A stretch of 64,000 bases of DNA from Yimella lutea (GCF_006715095.1 NZ_VFMO01000001.1:2046001-2110000); one strand, 5' to 3'. Shown: positions 1 to 7,777, counted from the stretch's first letter. Program-made: numbers and translations. The notes: generated by a model from the letters alone, not told the origin.

Positions 1-69
1 GCCTGGTGGAAGGACGAGGATGACCCCCAGGTCGCCCACCGCAACGCCAAGTTCGGCGGAGGGGACTGA
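1..69 (+). CDS. 3' end of a CDS cut by the window start
   Basis: An open frame enters from the left edge and ends at TGA 67-69, giving 22 residues that finish in NAKFGGGD. Two adjacent tryptophans are followed by acidic residues. Too little remains to assign a family. The next recognisable sequence, a methylase-start remnant, begins 36 bases later. Confidence 0.4.
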   Translation, partial: AWWKDEDDPQVAHRNAKFGGGD

Positions 70-105
70 CGTGCCGCCGATGGTCTTCTCCGTCAAGCAC
101 GACTG

Positions 106-150
106 ATGGCGACCGACCGTCGGACGAGCCCGCTGCGGTACCCCGGCGCT
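106..150 (+). pseudogene. Remnant of an N6-adenine methylase 5' end
   Basis: ATG at 106 opens a short frame reading MATDRRTSPLRYPG before losing similarity. TSPLRYPG is the start signature of D12-class adenine methylases and is also the start of the intact gene at 848 (MNNRWTSPLRYPGGK). Here the final GGK of the SAM-binding signature is lost and the frame soon stops. I read it as the stub of a second methylase copy or the scar of a recombination between two starts. Confidence 0.5.
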
Positions 151-220
151 ATTGCCCGAAGCACGCTCGGCCCAGGGGCGGCGATAAGCCCGTCACGCCG
201 CCGTGGTCGGTGGTCCATGC

Positions 221-478
221 TCACAGGCTGAGTTCGTCCTCATCCTTCTCGGCCTGCGGTACGGACGCCAGCAGGGCTGCAAGCCTCCTTTTTCTGCGCC
301 GTTCGAGCTCAACTCCGATCTTGCGGTCGAGATCGACGCTCGACAGTGATGCTTGGTCCTTGAACTCGTTCCTCAGCAGCCATTTCCGGGCTTGCTCGTG
401 GGATATGTCGAGCTTTTTCGCGACCCGCTCCACGGCCTTCTCGAACTGGATCGTCCCGATGTTATGCATAGTGATCAT
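221..478 (-). CDS. Hypothetical charged protein, 85 aa
   Basis: Translation from ATG 478 gives an 85-residue protein of mostly helical, charged character, with a run of arginines and lysines (ERRRKRRLAALL) near residue 70 and an acidic tail (EKDEDELSL). The open frame continues upstream, but the upstream part is arginine-rich and unlike coding sequence, so I use MITMHN as the start. A segment AKKLDISHEQARKWLLR looks like a helix-turn-helix, so DNA binding is possible but unproven. No start-associated motif precedes it. It faces away from the methylase genes. Confidence 0.5.
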   Translation of the reverse strand: MITMHNIGTIQFEKAVERVAKKLDISHEQARKWLLRNEFKDQASLSSVDLDRKIGVELERRRKRRLAALLASVPQAEKDEDELSL

Positions 479-667
479 CCTCGAATGGTTTTGTGCGGCA
501 GCGATATTCGCTGTCCGATGCTCCGAGTGTGGACGCACTGAACGGAGCAGAGCAAGTCTTCGCAGGCGTCGGGGAAGACCAATCTCGCGTTTCGACTCGT
601 TTATGAGCCGAAACGCGAATCTCACCATTCGAACGGTCTGTAGCTACCCGTGAAGCGACATCCGGCC

Positions 668-678
668 CGTCGCACCGT
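668..678 (+). promoter_or_regulatory. Start-associated motif copy 1
   Basis: Exact CGTCGCACCGT, then 6 nt to the ATG at 685. No purine-rich ribosome site lies between them. Confidence 0.85.
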
Positions 679-684
679 AGCTGT

Positions 685-855
685 ATGACCATCACGATCA
701 GTATTACGTGCGACGACTGCGGCGAGTCCGCTGAGACCTCGAGTGACATTACGGCCGGCGTCAACGAAATCGAGTCGGCGATCGACCCTGGCTGGGTTCA
801 TTCGACCGAGTACGACTACTGCCCGGACTGTGTTCCGTCGCACGAGGATGAATAA
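685..855 (+). CDS. Small putative zinc-ribbon protein, 56 aa
   Basis: A 56-residue acidic protein starting MTITISITCDDCGES. Two CxxC pairs (CDDC near residue 9, CPDC near residue 47) are spaced as in a zinc ribbon, so metal binding is likely. The start is fixed by the motif at 668-678, which puts ATG 6 nt downstream with no Shine-Dalgarno sequence. The stop TAA at 853-855 overlaps the first codons of the adenine methylase (ATG 848), so the two are probably co-translated. A similar short double-CxxC protein is encoded at 27940. Function unknown. Confidence 0.75.
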   Translation: MTITISITCDDCGESAETSSDITAGVNEIESAIDPGWVHSTEYDYCPDCVPSHEDE

Positions 856-1750
856 TCGCTGGACCAGCCCGCTGCGCTACCCCGGCGGGAAGGTCCGCAT
901 GGCTCCGTTCCTCGCCGGCGCCTTTGCGGCGCAGTGGTCCGTTATGGACATCGAGATCTTCCTCGAGCCGTTCGCCGGCGGACTCGGTGCCGGACTGAAG
1001 TTGCTAGAGCAGGATGCTGTCGACGAGCTGTGGTTCGCCGAGAAGCACCCGGCGTTGGCCGCGTTCTGGCAGGCCGTCATCGAGCAACCCGATGAGCTGA
1101 TCGCCGCGATCCGGTCGACGACACCGACGCTTGAAACGTTCTACGCCGCCCGTGAACTTGTGGGATCGCCCATCGGCGCCGACCGCCTGGATCTGGCGCG
1201 ATCCGCGCTCGTGCTCAACCGATGTTCACGCTCGGGCATCATCGCCTCGAATGTCGGACCGATCGGCGGGAAGACCCAGAAGGGCCGGTGGACGGTCGCC
1301 TCCCGATGGAACGCCGACGGACTGGTCGACCGCATCACCCGGATCGCCGCGGTGAGCGACCGGATGCGGTACCTGGGCACGGACGCCATCGGCTGCATCG
1401 CAGATCTGAATGGATCGGGTATCGAGGATGAGGTGTTCCTGTTCGTCGACCCGCCGTATGTCCGCGAAGGCAACCGGCTCTACGCCAACGGGTTCGCTGC
1501 GGACGACCATCAGGCGCTGGCTGACGCGCTCAACGACTGCCCGGCGCACTGGATGCTGACCTACGACGACGAGCCGCTGGTCGCTGACAGCCTGTACCCG
1601 GACCGCCGCATTGTCGAGTTCGAGATCCCGCACACGGCCAACCGGGCACGCATCGACACGGAGTACCTGGTGCTGTCCGACGGCGTGATGGTGCCGGAGT
1701 CGTTCGAGCCGGTGCCTGGTAGCCGGGTGCGCTGGCTGGGCGCGGCCTGA
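848..1750 (+). CDS. D12-class N6-adenine DNA methyltransferase
   Basis: 300 aa. It transfers a methyl group from SAM to adenine N6 in DNA. The N-terminus SPLRYPGGK and the FLEPFAGGLGAGL block (around residue 40) form the SAM pocket. FVDPPY (about residue 199) is the catalytic DPPY motif. Domain order and length fit Dam/D12 enzymes. The start is ATG 848, overlapping the upstream zinc-ribbon gene by 8 bases, so it is probably translated from the same motif-driven message. No restriction enzyme lies beside it, so this is an orphan methylase, most likely for protection against host restriction. A fragment of a second copy's start is at 106. Confidence 0.9.
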   Translation: MNNRWTSPLRYPGGKVRMAPFLAGAFAAQWSVMDIEIFLEPFAGGLGAGLKLLEQDAVDELWFAEKHPALAAFWQAVIEQPDELIAAIRSTTPTLETFYAARELVGSPIGADRLDLARSALVLNRCSRSGIIASNVGPIGGKTQKGRWTVASRWNADGLVDRITRIAAVSDRMRYLGTDAIGCIADLNGSGIEDEVFLFVDPPYVREGNRLYANGFAADDHQALADALNDCPAHWMLTYDDEPLVADSLYPDRRIVEFEIPHTANRARIDTEYLVLSDGVMVPESFEPVPGSRVRWLGAA

Positions 1751-1834
1751 CCGGCAGGAGCGCCGATCCGCCGCCGCACGGCAGCAATCCGTGCGACAAC
1801 CGCCGCTTCCGGAGCGATCGTGCCGGTCCACGCG

Positions 1835-1845
1835 CGTCGCACCGT
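1835..1845 (+). promoter_or_regulatory. Start-associated motif copy 2, leadered
   Basis: Exact copy, but the next start (GTG 1909) is 63 nt downstream and has its own GAAGG ribosome site. A motif used at a distance argues for a transcriptional rather than a translational role. Confidence 0.75.
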
Positions 1846-1908
1846 GTCGAGCACGAACAGTTCCATCGACGCGGTCGCTGGTCGCGTCCAAACGAAGGCA
1901 CACCTTTG

Positions 1909-2271
1909 GTGACAACTCAGACGAAGTCCCCGGCCCCTGTCAGCACCCAGACCACGCAGGTCGTCGACCTCGTCCGTGACGCCTACCTCGCCCACGAGGG
2001 CACCTCACACATCGCCTTCGCCGACTACCTCGACGGCCCGAACGTCGTCTGGACGATCGGCGAGTATCGCCTGACCGCCAGCGACGAACTCGATGAGGAC
2101 ACCGGGCGGCGGTGCGGCTACACCTGGTACATCGACGTGCGCGACGGCGACATCTGGGACGAGATTCTCGAGGGCGGGTCGGACAACGAGGACGACACCC
2201 GCGCTCTCATCACGGCCTTCGTCGCGGTGACCGAGTCCGACGACGTCAACATTGAGGTCCTTCTGCCGTGA
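1909..2271 (+). CDS. Hypothetical acidic protein, 120 aa
   Basis: Starts at GTG 1909 (VTTQTKSP), with GAAGG about 10 nt upstream. TTG 1906 in the same frame is an alternative. The product is strongly acidic, with the central block YTWYIDVRDGDIWDEILEGG and no membrane segment or signal peptide. TGA at 2269-2271 overlaps the GTG of the following frameshifted gene, so the two form a coupled pair. It is one of the few genes in this half with a conventional leader, preceded by a motif copy at 1835. I do not recognise the family. Confidence 0.7.
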   Translation: MTTQTKSPAPVSTQTTQVVDLVRDAYLAHEGTSHIAFADYLDGPNVVWTIGEYRLTASDELDEDTGRRCGYTWYIDVRDGDIWDEILEGGSDNEDDTRALITAFVAVTESDDVNIEVLLP

Positions 2272-2562
2272 CGACCTCTGTCTCGAAGGTGGCCGCCCCC
2301 GACGTTCGATGCGGCATCCGGCTGCTGGGGTGACGGAGTCTCCTACGCCTGGGTCGCGGTTGGCCCGCCGAAGTCCTCGGGTGCGGTGCACGAGTTCTCG
2401 ATTCAGCCGAAGCCGACCAAGGCATTCAGCTTCCGCCAGTTCGCGCACGCCCAAGAACTCGCGGCGCTGCTGCAGGACAGCCCCGACTGGAGGCCGGACT
2501 GGAACCCGGAGGTCGTGAACAGCCGCGGCTCAATCATCGGCTCGGCCGTTCACGCGGGGTGA
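2268..2562 (+). pseudogene. Hypothetical gene split by a +1 frameshift in a C5 run
   Basis: GTG 2268 overlaps the preceding stop (GTGA), the usual coupled start here, and gives VTTSVSKVAAP before running to a TGA at about 2334. From 2301 the protein-like frame is the next one: PTFDAASGCWGDGVSYAW continuing to IIGSAVHAG and TGA 2560-2562. Dropping one C from CCCCC at 2296-2300 joins both halves into one product of about 97 aa. Causes may be a real mutation, a sequencing error in the homopolymer, or a programmed shift. The WGDGV.YAW block resembles small actinobacterial plasmid/phage proteins of unknown role. Confidence 0.6.
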
Positions 2563-2589
2563 ACCTGCGGGCTGTGCCACCCTGGATGC

Positions 2590-2895
2590 ATGGTTGCCAC
2601 TGTCCGTCCGGTCACCAGCGGGATTGAACCGCTGTCGGTCGCGGGCGATCTGTCAGCGATGGCCGTCGCGCTGCGTGCCCTGGGGCACCCTCATCGCCTG
2701 CGTGCCGTGCAGGTGCTCATGCAGCATCCGGAGGGGCTGAGCTTCGGAGAGTTGTGCGGGCATCTCGGCTTGGAGCGTTTCGAGCACCATCTCGAGTCGT
2801 TGATACGCACCGGCATCGTCGCGCGTGTGCCGGGCAGACGTCTGCAGTTGGTGCCGGGTGTCCTTGAGATGATCGGCGACGCCCTGGCGAGCTGA
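2590..2895 (+). CDS. ArsR-like winged-helix regulator, 101 aa
   Basis: 101 aa. Residues 25-95 read as a winged helix: LRALGHPHRLRAVQVLMQHP (helices 1-2), LSFGELCGHLGLERFEHHLESL (recognition helix) and TGIVARVPGRRLQL (wing). This is the ArsR/HTH_20 pattern. No cysteine pair for metal sensing is visible, so the signal is unknown. ATG 2590 is preceded by TGTGCCACCCT ending 6 nt before it, a degenerate form of the start-associated motif that keeps the A and T expected at -11 and -7. It is followed by the convergent methylase at 2953. Confidence 0.75.
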   Translation: MVATVRPVTSGIEPLSVAGDLSAMAVALRALGHPHRLRAVQVLMQHPEGLSFGELCGHLGLERFEHHLESLIRTGIVARVPGRRLQLVPGVLEMIGDALAS

Positions 2896-2952
2896 CGGTG
2901 GAAACAGCGCCAATCGTTACTATCGGTGCTCAAACGGCAATGAACATGGCGT

Positions 2953-4434
2953 CTAGTCCGTGGTGTCGGTCGACTCGAAGCGCAGCAGCTCGACGTTCTC
3001 ATCGAGGCCGCCCACGATCGGCCGGTCCAACATGAAGCGGTAGCTCCCCGGGATCGGAAGGCCATCCGGAGTTCGTCCAGTGACGGCCGAGAGCATCCTC
3101 GGGTAGCAGACGTACTGGGCGATCCCCAGTGCTTCCCAGTCAGGGTGGCCTGGCGCCAGTCCCTGCTTCATCAGTTCGACTTGAGCCGCCGGCGCCACCT
3201 CGTTGCGGGTCACCAGCAGGCTGCGCCGGGATCCGCCGTCCAGGTGGTTGAGCAGCATGACGGCGTGGCCGGTGGTTCCGGATCCGGCGAAAAAATCGAC
3301 GACCAGGGCGTCCGGCTTGTGCCCGATGAACGGCCTCAGCGTGTCGGCGACCAGATAAAGCGACTTGGGGTGGTCGAAGGACCGGCCCGGCAGCATCGAG
3401 CTCAACAGCGCGGTACCGAACTTGTCGCCGGAGTGACTCAGGTGGTTCCAGACCGTCTTGGACTGCACGGGTTTCGCACCGGCCTGCTTGACGATGACGG
3501 CGCCGGCTTCGGTGCGCCCGATGACGACCAGGGTGCCCGCCTTGATCTGTGCGCGCTGACCAGCGGTCAGGTAGTCCACGGAGATCCCGCCGACGGCTTG
3601 CCGGGTGCGGAACTGGCTGCGCAGGTAACCCTGTGACCACAGTGACCGTGCTCTGTCGACACTGAGCGTCCACCGTGCCTCGACGCCGTCGGGGTTGAAC
3701 GGCCACAACGGGATCGAGCCTGCGGGCCCGGCCGGGGCATCGTCCCGGTGCATCTCGAGCGGGATGGCGTCACCGATGTCTCGGATTGCAGCGGTGTCCG
3801 GGTCGACGTGGATCGGGTAGAAAGCGGTCGGGGTTTCCGTACGCCGCCAGCCGAGCCCGCGGTGCCGAAGACCCGCCCATCGCACCGTGAGACGGTTCGC
3901 GGTGTCGACCTTGACCTGCTCCAGCAGTTCGACGTAGCCCGGCGCGGGCCGGGCGCCACCGAGCATGACGAAGAAGGCGTAGTCGGCGACCTGGGTGAAC
4001 GCGTTGCGTGAATGAACTCCGCGCCGGGAAGTGACGACGGTGACCAGCTGGATGCGGGCGTCGGGGAAGACCTCGTGTAACAGCTGGCCGAGGGTGAGCA
4101 TCTCGTCGTGCCCGATGAGGACGACCATTACCGAGTCGTCCGGGTTCAGCAGCCGGCGCGCGGCCTGCAGGCGGGGGCGCATGAAGGCGGACCAGTCGCG
4201 AAACTGATCGGCGTAACTGCGGCGCGCCACGCCGGTGTTGTACGGCGGGTCGATCCAGACGGCGTCCGTGACCCCGGCGAGCTCGGAATCCAGCAGCTCC
4301 AACACAGCCAGGTTGTCACCGGAGATGACCCGGTGCGGTTGCTTCCCCGCGACGCCGATGTGCTCTTCGAGGCGAAGGAGACGCCCGTGCTGTCCGGGGT
4401 TCGGGGAAGGGAGTTTGGGCAGCACGAGCGTCAC
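2953..4434 (-). CDS. Type III Mod-like N6-adenine DNA methyltransferase
   Basis: 493 aa. DAVWIDPPYNTGVARRSY (about residues 57-75) is the catalytic DPPY motif. VVDFFAGSGTTGHAVM (near residue 380) is the SAM-binding FxGxGTT motif. DPPY before FxGxG is the beta-class order seen in type III Mod and related phage/plasmid enzymes. GTG 4434 is chosen because a motif copy with one mismatch (4442-4452) ends 7 nt upstream. No res helicase-nuclease gene is adjacent, so it probably acts as an orphan protective methylase. Confidence 0.85.
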   Translation of the reverse strand: MTLVLPKLPSPNPGQHGRLLRLEEHIGVAGKQPHRVISGDNLAVLELLDSELAGVTDAVWIDPPYNTGVARRSYADQFRDWSAFMRPRLQAARRLLNPDDSVMVVLIGHDEMLTLGQLLHEVFPDARIQLVTVVTSRRGVHSRNAFTQVADYAFFVMLGGARPAPGYVELLEQVKVDTANRLTVRWAGLRHRGLGWRRTETPTAFYPIHVDPDTAAIRDIGDAIPLEMHRDDAPAGPAGSIPLWPFNPDGVEARWTLSVDRARSLWSQGYLRSQFRTRQAVGGISVDYLTAGQRAQIKAGTLVVIGRTEAGAVIVKQAGAKPVQSKTVWNHLSHSGDKFGTALLSSMLPGRSFDHPKSLYLVADTLRPFIGHKPDALVVDFFAGSGTTGHAVMLLNHLDGGSRRSLLVTRNEVAPAAQVELMKQGLAPGHPDWEALGIAQYVCYPRMLSAVTGRTPDGLPIPGSYRFMLDRPIVGGLDENVELLRFESTDTTD

Positions 4435-4441
4435 CGTATCG

Positions 4442-4452
4442 ACGGTGCGACA
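4442..4452 (-). promoter_or_regulatory. Start-associated motif, variant TGTCGCACCGT
   Basis: 10 of 11 bases match. It lies 7 nt before GTG 4434 of the Mod-like methylase. The same variant occurs at 13296. Confidence 0.75.
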
Positions 4453-4467
4453 CCGGTGACGTTTGCC

Positions 4468-5091
4468 TCAGTCGTTCGGCGCGTCGCGCCGTTCTGTGTC
4501 GCTTTCCGCTTTGCCAGCACGCTGAAAAGCCAGCGGAAGGATCGACAAACCGAACATGACCCAGACCAGGACGACGGGAGACAAGTTCAGAACGCTCGCC
4601 CACAGACCCAGCGCGATGACGACGAACGACCACAAGGCATTCCAGAACACTGTCGGGCGGGATCTGAACATGCGCGGGACGAAGTAATCGACCAGAGGGA
4701 GGGGGGTTCGATTCGACCACGCGCAGAGACCGAGGAACGCAGCACTCAGGATCGCAACGCACGAGGCGACGAACGCGGTCGGCCACAGTGCCGGAGTCAC
4801 GATCAGGGAGCAGTGACCCTCCGTCAATCGCGCCGCTGCGTCGCTGAGCTCAACTAAGTACACCGTTCCGAAAACGAGAAGAAGGGTGCCGTACATCCAT
4901 CGAATGATCGGGTATTGCGGCTTGAGGAGGCGGGACGACCCGCTCATGGACTTCGTGAACGACAGCTCCCCACTTGCCCAAAGCACCAGCGCCACAATCA
5001 GGAGGGCCACCGATCCGAGCACAAGAATCGGCTGCACGATCGACTGCTCAACGGCAGCCGACGGTATTCCGCACGGTAAATCGTTGGGCAT
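4468..5091 (-). CDS. Multi-pass membrane protein, 207 aa
   Basis: Starts at ATG 5091 (MPNDLPCG); GTG 5100 in frame is an alternative. Five hydrophobic stretches can be read: ILVLGSVALLIVALVLW, then IIRWMYGTLLLVFGTVYLV, a segment around WPTAFVASCVAILSAAFLG, WNALWSFVVIALGLWASVL and VVLVWVMFGLSILPL. The tail is charged. No catalytic motif is visible. It follows the Mod-like gene's start at 34 bp on the same strand but is upstream of it in transcription. Function unknown. Confidence 0.65.
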   Translation of the reverse strand: MPNDLPCGIPSAAVEQSIVQPILVLGSVALLIVALVLWASGELSFTKSMSGSSRLLKPQYPIIRWMYGTLLLVFGTVYLVELSDAAARLTEGHCSLIVTPALWPTAFVASCVAILSAAFLGLCAWSNRTPLPLVDYFVPRMFRSRPTVFWNALWSFVVIALGLWASVLNLSPVVLVWVMFGLSILPLAFQRAGKAESDTERRDAPND

Positions 5092-5155
5092 GGCCGACAC
5101 GTTAGAGGTTGCATGCCGCGACTCGGATCATCCAGGCCGAGTCATCCGCACCGGG

Positions 5156-5166
5156 CGTCGCACCGT
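5156..5166 (+). promoter_or_regulatory. Start-associated motif copy 3
   Basis: Exact copy, 6 nt before ATG 5173 of the RbpA-like gene, so the proposed RNA polymerase partner would itself be under this element. Confidence 0.85.
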
Positions 5167-5172
5167 TGCGGC

Positions 5173-5598
5173 ATGGCACTTCACCGAGCACGAGCCACCC
5201 GCGTTGTCGGATCCATCGTCGGCGTCACCCACAGCTTCCAGTCCGAGCGTGAGGAGATCGACGAGCAGTTCGCCATCGACACGATCGACCGGGACTTCGT
5301 CTGCCGCAAGGAGCACCGGATGACGCTGACGTTCGCAGCGGACGCGGAAGTACCGAACACCTGGGACTGCCGCACTTGCGGGTCCGTGGCGCAGATCTGC
5401 GGCGAGGGCGGAACCGAGCGTCAACTGAGTCACCGCGACCTACTGAACGCCCGGCACGAGCCGGCGTACGAAGGGTCGTGGGTGACGCAGGCGCACATCG
5501 ACGCGGTGCATGCCCGGCGCACGGACGCCGAACTTGAAGCGATGCTCGCCGAGCGCCTGGACGTCCTGCGCAACGGACCGTCGCGCATCGTCGCCTGA
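5173..5598 (+). CDS. RbpA-like RNA polymerase-binding protein
   Basis: 141 aa. RbpA proteins bind actinobacterial RNA polymerase and the principal sigma factor and stabilise the open promoter complex. Three parts match: an N-terminal region (ATRVVGSIVGVTHSF), a core with CRKEHRMTLTFAADAEVP followed by TWDCRTCG, and a C-terminal sigma-interaction helix DAELEAMLAERLDVLRNG that parallels IEELEELLKERLELIR of chromosomal RbpA. Two cysteine sites (CRKEH, CRTC) may bind zinc. The start is set by the motif 6 nt upstream. Chromosomes already carry RbpA, so a mobile-element copy is unusual and may redirect promoter choice. A rho-independent hairpin follows immediately. Confidence 0.85.
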   Translation: MALHRARATRVVGSIVGVTHSFQSEREEIDEQFAIDTIDRDFVCRKEHRMTLTFAADAEVPNTWDCRTCGSVAQICGEGGTERQLSHRDLLNARHEPAYEGSWVTQAHIDAVHARRTDAELEAMLAERLDVLRNGPSRIVA

Positions 5599-5613
5599 CC
5601 GATCAAGAGAAAG

Positions 5614-5645
5614 AGCCCGTCCCGGTGTCCGGTACGGGCTTTTTC
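5614..5645 (+). terminator. Rho-independent terminator after the RbpA-like gene
   Basis: AGCCCGT at 5614-5620 pairs with ACGGGCT at 5634-5640 around a 13-nt loop, followed by five T. It starts 16 bp after the stop codon. Confidence 0.85.
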
Positions 5646-5656
5646 TGTGCCGGCGA

Positions 5657-5884
5657 CTACGGGGCGACCGACGGCGTGGCGCTGGACGGCGAGATCGAGT
5701 CGGTGACGAAGTCCGGCACCAGCCAGCCCTGCGGGTCGAGGGTTCCGGTGGCGAGCGCGACGGCGCAGTAGGCCGCGAGGACCAGGCCGCCGAGCAGCGG
5801 AATCGACAGCAGCGCGGAGGCGACCAGGAACCCGAGACTGGACAGGATCGGGTTGGTCGGCTTGTCGGCGGGCAGCAAAGACAT
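5657..5884 (-). CDS. Small membrane protein, 75 aa
   Basis: Starts MSLLPADKP at ATG 5884. One long hydrophobic region (LGFLVASALLSIPLLGGL, then VLAAYCAVALATG) could form a two-helix hairpin, followed by a serine/proline-rich tail. Size and topology resemble holin-like or other small phage/plasmid membrane proteins, but no family can be claimed. A motif copy at 5923 lies 38 nt upstream, which would give a short leader. It converges on the RbpA terminator. Confidence 0.6.
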   Translation of the reverse strand: MSLLPADKPTNPILSSLGFLVASALLSIPLLGGLVLAAYCAVALATGTLDPQGWLVPDFVTDSISPSSATPSVAP

Positions 5885-5922
5885 CGGGTCCGTCCGTTCG
5901 GTCGGCGGTGTGATACGAACGA

Positions 5923-5933
5923 ACGGTGCGACG
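5923..5933 (-). promoter_or_regulatory. Start-associated motif copy 4, leadered
   Basis: Exact copy, 38 nt upstream of ATG 5884. The predicted leader contains a weak purine-rich stretch (ACGGACGG) before the start. Confidence 0.7.
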
Positions 5934-5943
5934 GAGCTGATCG

Positions 5944-6129
5944 TCAGACCAGCGTGAGGGTGAGTCCGTAGGTGTCGTCTCCGGACTCGTCGACCTCGCC
6001 GATGACGTTGTCGTTCTCGACCACTTTCCGTCGGGTGGTCACCCGGAGCACAGCCTGAGCGGCGTCCCGGGCGCACTGGTGGGTTGCGGTCCGATGAGCT
6101 GCAACGGTGCTGTTACGCGGGCAGACCAA
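5944..6129 (-). CDS. Hypothetical protein, 61 aa
   Basis: A 61-residue frame on the reverse strand. Its C-terminal half (AAQAVLRVTTRRKVVENDNV, then EVDESGDDTYGLTLTLV) reads like real protein. The first 20 residues are less convincing, so the start may lie further in. It ends 11 bp before the motif copy at 5923-5933, between the small membrane gene and the J-domain-like gene on the same strand. No family recognised. Confidence 0.45.
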   Translation of the reverse strand: MVCPRNSTVAAHRTATHQCARDAAQAVLRVTTRRKVVENDNVIGEVDESGDDTYGLTLTLV

Positions 6130-6236
6130 AGGGATCGGCGCGTGCTAGGTCCGGCGGACAGCGGCTCACCGGCCGACAATCTGTCCGCACTCGCGCAGGT
6201 GTCGTCGTCGCCGACCCTGGGCGAACCGAGCCGCTG

Positions 6237-6881
6237 TCATGCCAGCCCCAGGGCATGCCCGGCGCGTTCAACGGCGTCCCAAGCCGCCCGCGTCCCGCTG
6301 GGCCGGTCGGGGTGGGTGGAGCGGCGCGCCCGGCGGTACAGCTCCGCCGGCGGGTAGTCGCTGGTGAACCGCCCGGGGAATCCGGCAGCGGTCCACAGCG
6401 CCTGTAGAGCTTCCGGCTGCGTCATCGGGCGCGCGGCTTCGATCTGCCGGAAGCCGGTGTACTGCTCACCGGACGCGGTGGCACCGTACCGGGCGACGGC
6501 GCGCAGCGACTGCAAGGTGAGCGCGATGGCACGCAGATTGTGGTGCCAGGACTCACCCTGTGAGTAGTAGTTCGTGTAGTACCGGTCGCAGCGGAACATG
6601 AGCGGTCCGTGCGCGGACTCGAACGACACCGCGACGGCTCCGGTGCGGGTCTGCGCCTTGGCACGGATGCCGCCGTCGAGGCGCAAGTCGGCCCGGTCAA
6701 GGTCTAGCTGCAGCACCGGGTCGCCGAGCGTGCCGCGCGCAGTGATGGCGTCGATCTCGGAGCGCAACAAGGTCAGCGTGTCGGTCAGTTTCGCGCTGAA
6801 CTGGGTCGGTGTGCGGCCACGCTGCCCAATCCACGATTGGTCCTGCATCGGCTCGACGCTGTACCAGGTCTGGCGGCTCAC
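6237..6881 (-). CDS. Protein with a C-terminal J-domain-like segment
   Basis: 214 aa. The start is GTG 6881 (VSRQTWYSVEP), overlapping the upstream stop as GTGA. The N-terminal two thirds are unrecognised but globular (LQLDLDRADLRLDGG, YYTNYYSQGESWHHNLRAIA). The last 50 residues include [18 protein letters not shown] followed by AAWDAVERAGHAL, which matches helix II, the HPD loop and helix III of DnaJ proteins, so it may recruit Hsp70 (DnaK). J-domain-tailed hypotheticals are known in actinobacteriophages. Fourth gene of a coupled reverse-strand run 7645-6237. Confidence 0.7.
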   Translation of the reverse strand: MSRQTWYSVEPMQDQSWIGQRGRTPTQFSAKLTDTLTLLRSEIDAITARGTLGDPVLQLDLDRADLRLDGGIRAKAQTRTGAVAVSFESAHGPLMFRCDRYYTNYYSQGESWHHNLRAIALTLQSLRAVARYGATASGEQYTGFRQIEAARPMTQPEALQALWTAAGFPGRFTSDYPPAELYRRARRSTHPDRPSGTRAAWDAVERAGHALGLA

Positions 6882-7114
6882 GTGTTCTCCTCGATGAGAT
6901 CGGCGATGGCGCGCAGCGTCGCGGGACGAAGACCGGCTTCGCAGAAAGGCGCCGGCAGGAAGCCCAGGCCGGGAAACAAGCGCCCCACCTCGTAGTTGCG
7001 CATATCGTCCGGCGCGTCCGGATGATCCACAACGACGACGGTTGTTGCCTCTGTTCCGGTGCGTGTCTCGAGGCGAACGTTGGTTCCGTTGTCTAGATGC
7101 TTGATGCGACTCAT
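6878..7114 (-). CDS. Hypothetical protein, 78 aa
   Basis: 78 aa starting MSRIKHLDNGTNVRLETRTG. Beta-rich N-terminus and a C-terminal LPAPFCEAGLRPATLRAI segment. Its ATG (7114) overlaps the stop of the preceding gene (ATGA), and its stop overlaps the next GTG (GTGA), so it is translated as part of a tightly coupled operon. No motifs identify a function. Confidence 0.7.
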   Translation of the reverse strand: MSRIKHLDNGTNVRLETRTGTEATTVVVVDHPDAPDDMRNYEVGRLFPGLGFLPAPFCEAGLRPATLRAIADLIEENT

Positions 7115-7383
7115 GGGCAGTCTCCTTCGGTTGGCTGGGCCGTTTCCGCGCGAATCCGGGCGAACGCTTGAGTGATGGTTTCGAGCGCGTCATCGAACCG
7201 ATCACAGTGGCCGGTGGGAGATCCGCTGATCACGCCTTCCGCACCAGGGCTGCCTTCACACGCGCCGATGAGGCTGACGGCAGCCATGTATGTCCGGTCG
7301 CAGTCGGCTGTCGACATCAACGGTCTCCGGCGTCGCGCGTGAGTTCGGCCTTGAGGACACCGCTGCTGTGTTGCGTTGTTCAT
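7111..7383 (-). CDS. Hypothetical protein, 90 aa
   Basis: Start chosen at ATG 7383 (MNNATQQRCPQGRTHARRRR) because an exact motif copy ends 6 nt before it. The in-frame ATG 7317 (MSTADCDRTY) would give 68 aa. The C-terminal half (RFDDALETITQAFARIRAET) is helical. Overlaps the next gene by 4 bp. Unknown function. Confidence 0.65.
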   Translation of the reverse strand: MNNATQQRCPQGRTHARRRRPLMSTADCDRTYMAAVSLIGACEGSPGAEGVISGSPTGHCDRFDDALETITQAFARIRAETAQPTEGDCP

Positions 7384-7389
7384 GCCGTG

Positions 7390-7400
7390 ACGGTGCGACG
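7390..7400 (-). promoter_or_regulatory. Start-associated motif copy 5
   Basis: Exact copy, 6 nt before ATG 7383. It decides between this start and the internal ATG 7317. Confidence 0.8.
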
Positions 7401-7405
7401 GAGCA

Positions 7406-7645
7406 TCACCGCGATGCTCTGCACTGCTCATCGGAACCAGTGAGGTTGTCGTCGAGAGGCACCCAAGAGCCGCGGACCCGAATCGTGGGGTCGGCGCTCG
7501 TCGACCAGAGTCGGCGGACCACGACATCCCGGGGTTCAACGGGCTCCGGATAGATCGACGACACGGAAAGGAGCAAGCCGGTCTCGTCGTAGTGCTCGAA
7601 CAGGGCCATCCGCTCGGTGCTGGTGGGCTCCCAGGAAATCTTCAT
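7406..7645 (-). CDS. Hypothetical protein, 79 aa
   Basis: MKISWEPTSTERMALFEHYD, then a beta-strand-rich centre (LLLSVSSIYPEPVEPRDVVV) and RVRGSWVPLDDNL. Single motif-driven leaderless start at 7645. It ends a few bases before the next motif copy (7390), so each gene of this pair has its own element even though they lie head to tail. Family unknown. Confidence 0.65.
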   Translation of the reverse strand: MKISWEPTSTERMALFEHYDETGLLLSVSSIYPEPVEPRDVVVRRLWSTSADPTIRVRGSWVPLDDNLTGSDEQCRASR

Positions 7646-7651
7646 GCCGAT

Positions 7652-7662
7652 ACGGTGCGACG
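7652..7662 (-). promoter_or_regulatory. Start-associated motif copy 6
   Basis: Exact copy. The 6-nt spacer ATCGGC before ATG 7645 is identical to the spacer at 8252-8257. Confidence 0.85.
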
Positions 7663-7777
7663 GCCGATGCTCAGCCGAAACCACCTCGCCTCGTCGCGGG
7701 CGATCGACTCGATGATGGACAGGGGATGCCTGCTTCCGCGCTTCGCGCACCGGCTCAATGCTTCTGACATGTGCGCC

